From Mycobacterium sp. WUMAC-067 (GTDB lineage Bacteria; Actinomycetota; Actinomycetes; Mycobacteriales; Mycobacteriaceae): DNA of 64,000 bases. The stretch's first letter is position 1. Every line of letters starts with the position of its first letter. Under the pieces are notes generated by a model that worked only from the letters and a program-made list of their open reading frames with translations, searched no databases and had not been told where the DNA came from. Below, piece by piece: positions 62,638-64,000 of this stretch. The stretch lies in contig NZ_JAEKMI010000010.1 in the NCBI RefSeq assembly GCF_020217485.1, positions 62,001 through 126,000 on the forward strand, written 5' to 3'. The translations under genes were made by a program, and so were the position numbers.

Positions 62638-64000
62638 TTGCGCGCCGCGAACGCCACACCCGTGGCCGTCATCGGAATGGCCTGCCGACTTCCCGGCGGG
62701 ATCGATTCCCCGCAGCGCCTCTGGGAGGCGTTGCTGCGCGGTGACGATTTCGTGGGCGAGATTCCCGCCGACCGGTGGGACGCGGACCTGTACTACGACC
62801 CCGAGCCGGGCGTGCCCGGCCGATCGGTGACCCGGTGGGGGGCGTTCCTCGACGACGTCGGGGGCTTCGACTGCGATTTCTTCGGGATGACCGAGCGTGA
62901 GGCCACCGCGGTCGACCCGCAACACCGCCTACTGCTGGAAACGTCGTGGGATGCCGTCGAGCACGCCGGCCTCGCCCCCGCGTCCCTGGCCCAAACGCAG
63001 ACCGGCGTGTTCGTCGGCCTGACGCACGGCGACTACGAACTCCTGTCCGCCGACTGCGGCGCCGCCGAAGGGCCGTACGGATTCACCGGCACCAGCAACA
63101 GCTTCGCGTCCGGACGGATCGCCTACACGCTGGGGTTGCACGGCCCGGCGGTCACGGTGGACACGGCGTGCTCGTCCGGCCTGATGGCCGTCCACCAAGC
63201 GTGCGGCAGTGTCGGCAGCGGCGAGAGCGACCTCGCCCTGGCCGGTGGCGTGGTGGTGACCCTGGAACCGCGCAAATCCGTTTCCGGTTCGCTGCAAGGC
63301 ATGTTGTCCCCGACGGGGCGCTGCCACGCCTTCGACGTGCGGGCCGACGGCTTCGTGTCCGGCGAGGGCTGTGTCATGCTGCTGCTCAAGCCGCTCGACG
63401 CCGCGCAGCGCGACGGCGACCGTATCCTGGCGGTGCTGCGCGGCACGGCTGCCAACCAAGACGGCCGCACCGTGAACATCGCGGCGCCCTCCGAAACGGC
63501 TCAGATCGCCGTCTACCGAACGGCGTTGGGTGTGGCGGGCGTCGAGGCGACCACGATCGGCTACGTCGAGGCGCACGGCACCGGCACCCCGGTCGGCGAT
63601 CCGATCGAATTCTCCAGCCTCGCGACCGTGTACGGGACCGAGGGGCCCTGTGTGCTGGGGTCGGTGAAGACCAACTTCGGCCACCTGCAGTCGACGTCCG
63701 GGCCGCTGGGATTGATGAAGGCGATTCTCGCGCTGCAGCACGGCGTGGTGCCGCAGAATCTGCACTTCACCCGCCTGCCCGATGAGATGGCCGGGATAAA
63801 GACGGAACTCTTTGTGCCGCAATCCAATACACCGTGGCCCGCCAACGCCCATCACCCGCGCCGCGCCGCGGTGTCGTCGTATGGGATGTCCGGCACCAAC
63901 GTGCACGCCATCGTGGAGCAGGCACCGGCAGAAGCCCCGGCGCGGGCACCCGACGGGCCTGCTGCACCCGGGATCGCCGGGCCAGCGCTGTTTCCCCTGT
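62638..64000 (+). CDS. pks3: Type I polyketide synthase, N-terminal ketosynthase part (cut by window end)
   Basis: Starts at TTG 62638 ([20 protein letters not shown]), seven bases after AGGGGA; 454 codons are visible. The ketosynthase domain is complete: Cys in VDTACSSG, His in [12 protein letters not shown], and the KTNFGH motif. The text ends after [21 protein letters not shown], in the linker before the acyltransferase domain. The sequence follows M. tuberculosis Pks3 (Rv1180, with Rv1181 forming msl3), a methyl-branched fatty acid synthase for acyltrehalose lipids. Whether it is continuous with the Pks4 half in this organism lies beyond the window. Confidence 0.95.
   Translation, partial: MRAANATPVAVIGMACRLPGGIDSPQRLWEALLRGDDFVGEIPADRWDADLYYDPEPGVPGRSVTRWGAFLDDVGGFDCDFFGMTEREATAVDPQHRLLLETSWDAVEHAGLAPASLAQTQTGVFVGLTHGDYELLSADCGAAEGPYGFTGTSNSFASGRIAYTLGLHGPAVTVDTACSSGLMAVHQACGSVGSGESDLALAGGVVVTLEPRKSVSGSLQGMLSPTGRCHAFDVRADGFVSGEGCVMLLLKPLDAAQRDGDRILAVLRGTAANQDGRTVNIAAPSETAQIAVYRTALGVAGVEATTIGYVEAHGTGTPVGDPIEFSSLATVYGTEGPCVLGSVKTNFGHLQSTSGPLGLMKAILALQHGVVPQNLHFTRLPDEMAGIKTELFVPQSNTPWPANAHHPRRAAVSSYGMSGTNVHAIVEQAPAEAPARAPDGPAAPGIAGPALFPL

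Overview
This 64 kb window is a high-GC actinobacterial chromosome segment, almost certainly from a Mycobacterium. From memory, the backbone gene order matches M. tuberculosis Rv1133c to Rv1180: metE, then Rv1138c/Rv1139c-like genes, mcr, mmpL13, a sirtuin, pimE, mutT2, narGHJI, typA, lpqW, mshB, fbiC, the TB8.4 antigen gene, fdxC and pks3. Mycothiol (mshB), F420 (fbiC), PIM mannosylation (pimE) and MmpL genes all point to the same genus. I cannot fix the species; an intact mmpL13 and the large accessory cluster argue against the M. tuberculosis complex. No rRNA, tRNA, CRISPR array, prophage or insertion sequence was seen.

Region 1 (1-2.6 kb): the 5' two thirds of metE (minus strand) behind a cobalamin riboswitch, then a small NAD(P)-binding protein.

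Region 2 (2.6-19.1 kb): an accessory cluster that looks like one degradation or modification pathway. It has an SDR, a tandem (two-headed) TetR regulator, a nitroreductase and two acyl-CoA dehydrogenases on the minus strand. On the plus strand are a CbbO/NorD-like VWA protein, a CbbQ/NorQ-like AAA ATPase, a periplasmic-binding-protein-like protein without signal peptide, an AveC-like membrane protein, an SDR, a cytochrome P450, an aldehyde dehydrogenase, a thiolase and an enoyl-CoA hydratase. A 16-bp pseudo-palindrome, roughly KAACARATATTTGGTT, occurs five times, each time in a promoter region of this cluster and nowhere else that I noticed. I infer that it is the operator of the tandem TetR protein and defines a local regulon.

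Region 3 (19.2-28.1 kb): a phenolic-lipid type set (type III PKS, ICMT-family methyltransferase, FAD oxidoreductase) in the order of Streptomyces srsABC; two extended NAD(P)-binding proteins, a CPBP protease, an enoyl-CoA hydratase, mcr and an SDR, closed by a strong terminator.

Region 4 (28.2-41 kb): mmpL13 as one intact gene, a methyltransferase, a class III sirtuin divergent from a GntR regulator, small redox and repair genes, two Ala/Pro-rich exported proteins, pimE, a pterin dehydratase, a DivIVA-like coiled-coil protein and mutT2.

Region 5 (41-64 kb): the narGHJI nitrate reductase operon, a 3-copy 20-bp tandem repeat, typA, lpqW, a TetR gene divergent from mshB, fbiC, a frameshifted mycothiol-dependent isomerase-like gene, the TB8.4 antigen gene, fdxC, an aminotransferase, an APC permease fused to an OB-fold domain, and the start of pks3.

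Many genes here show a TANNNT -10 box 6-8 bases before the start codon with no ribosome binding site, the signature of leaderless mycobacterial mRNAs. All names resting on synteny are from memory and were not searched.
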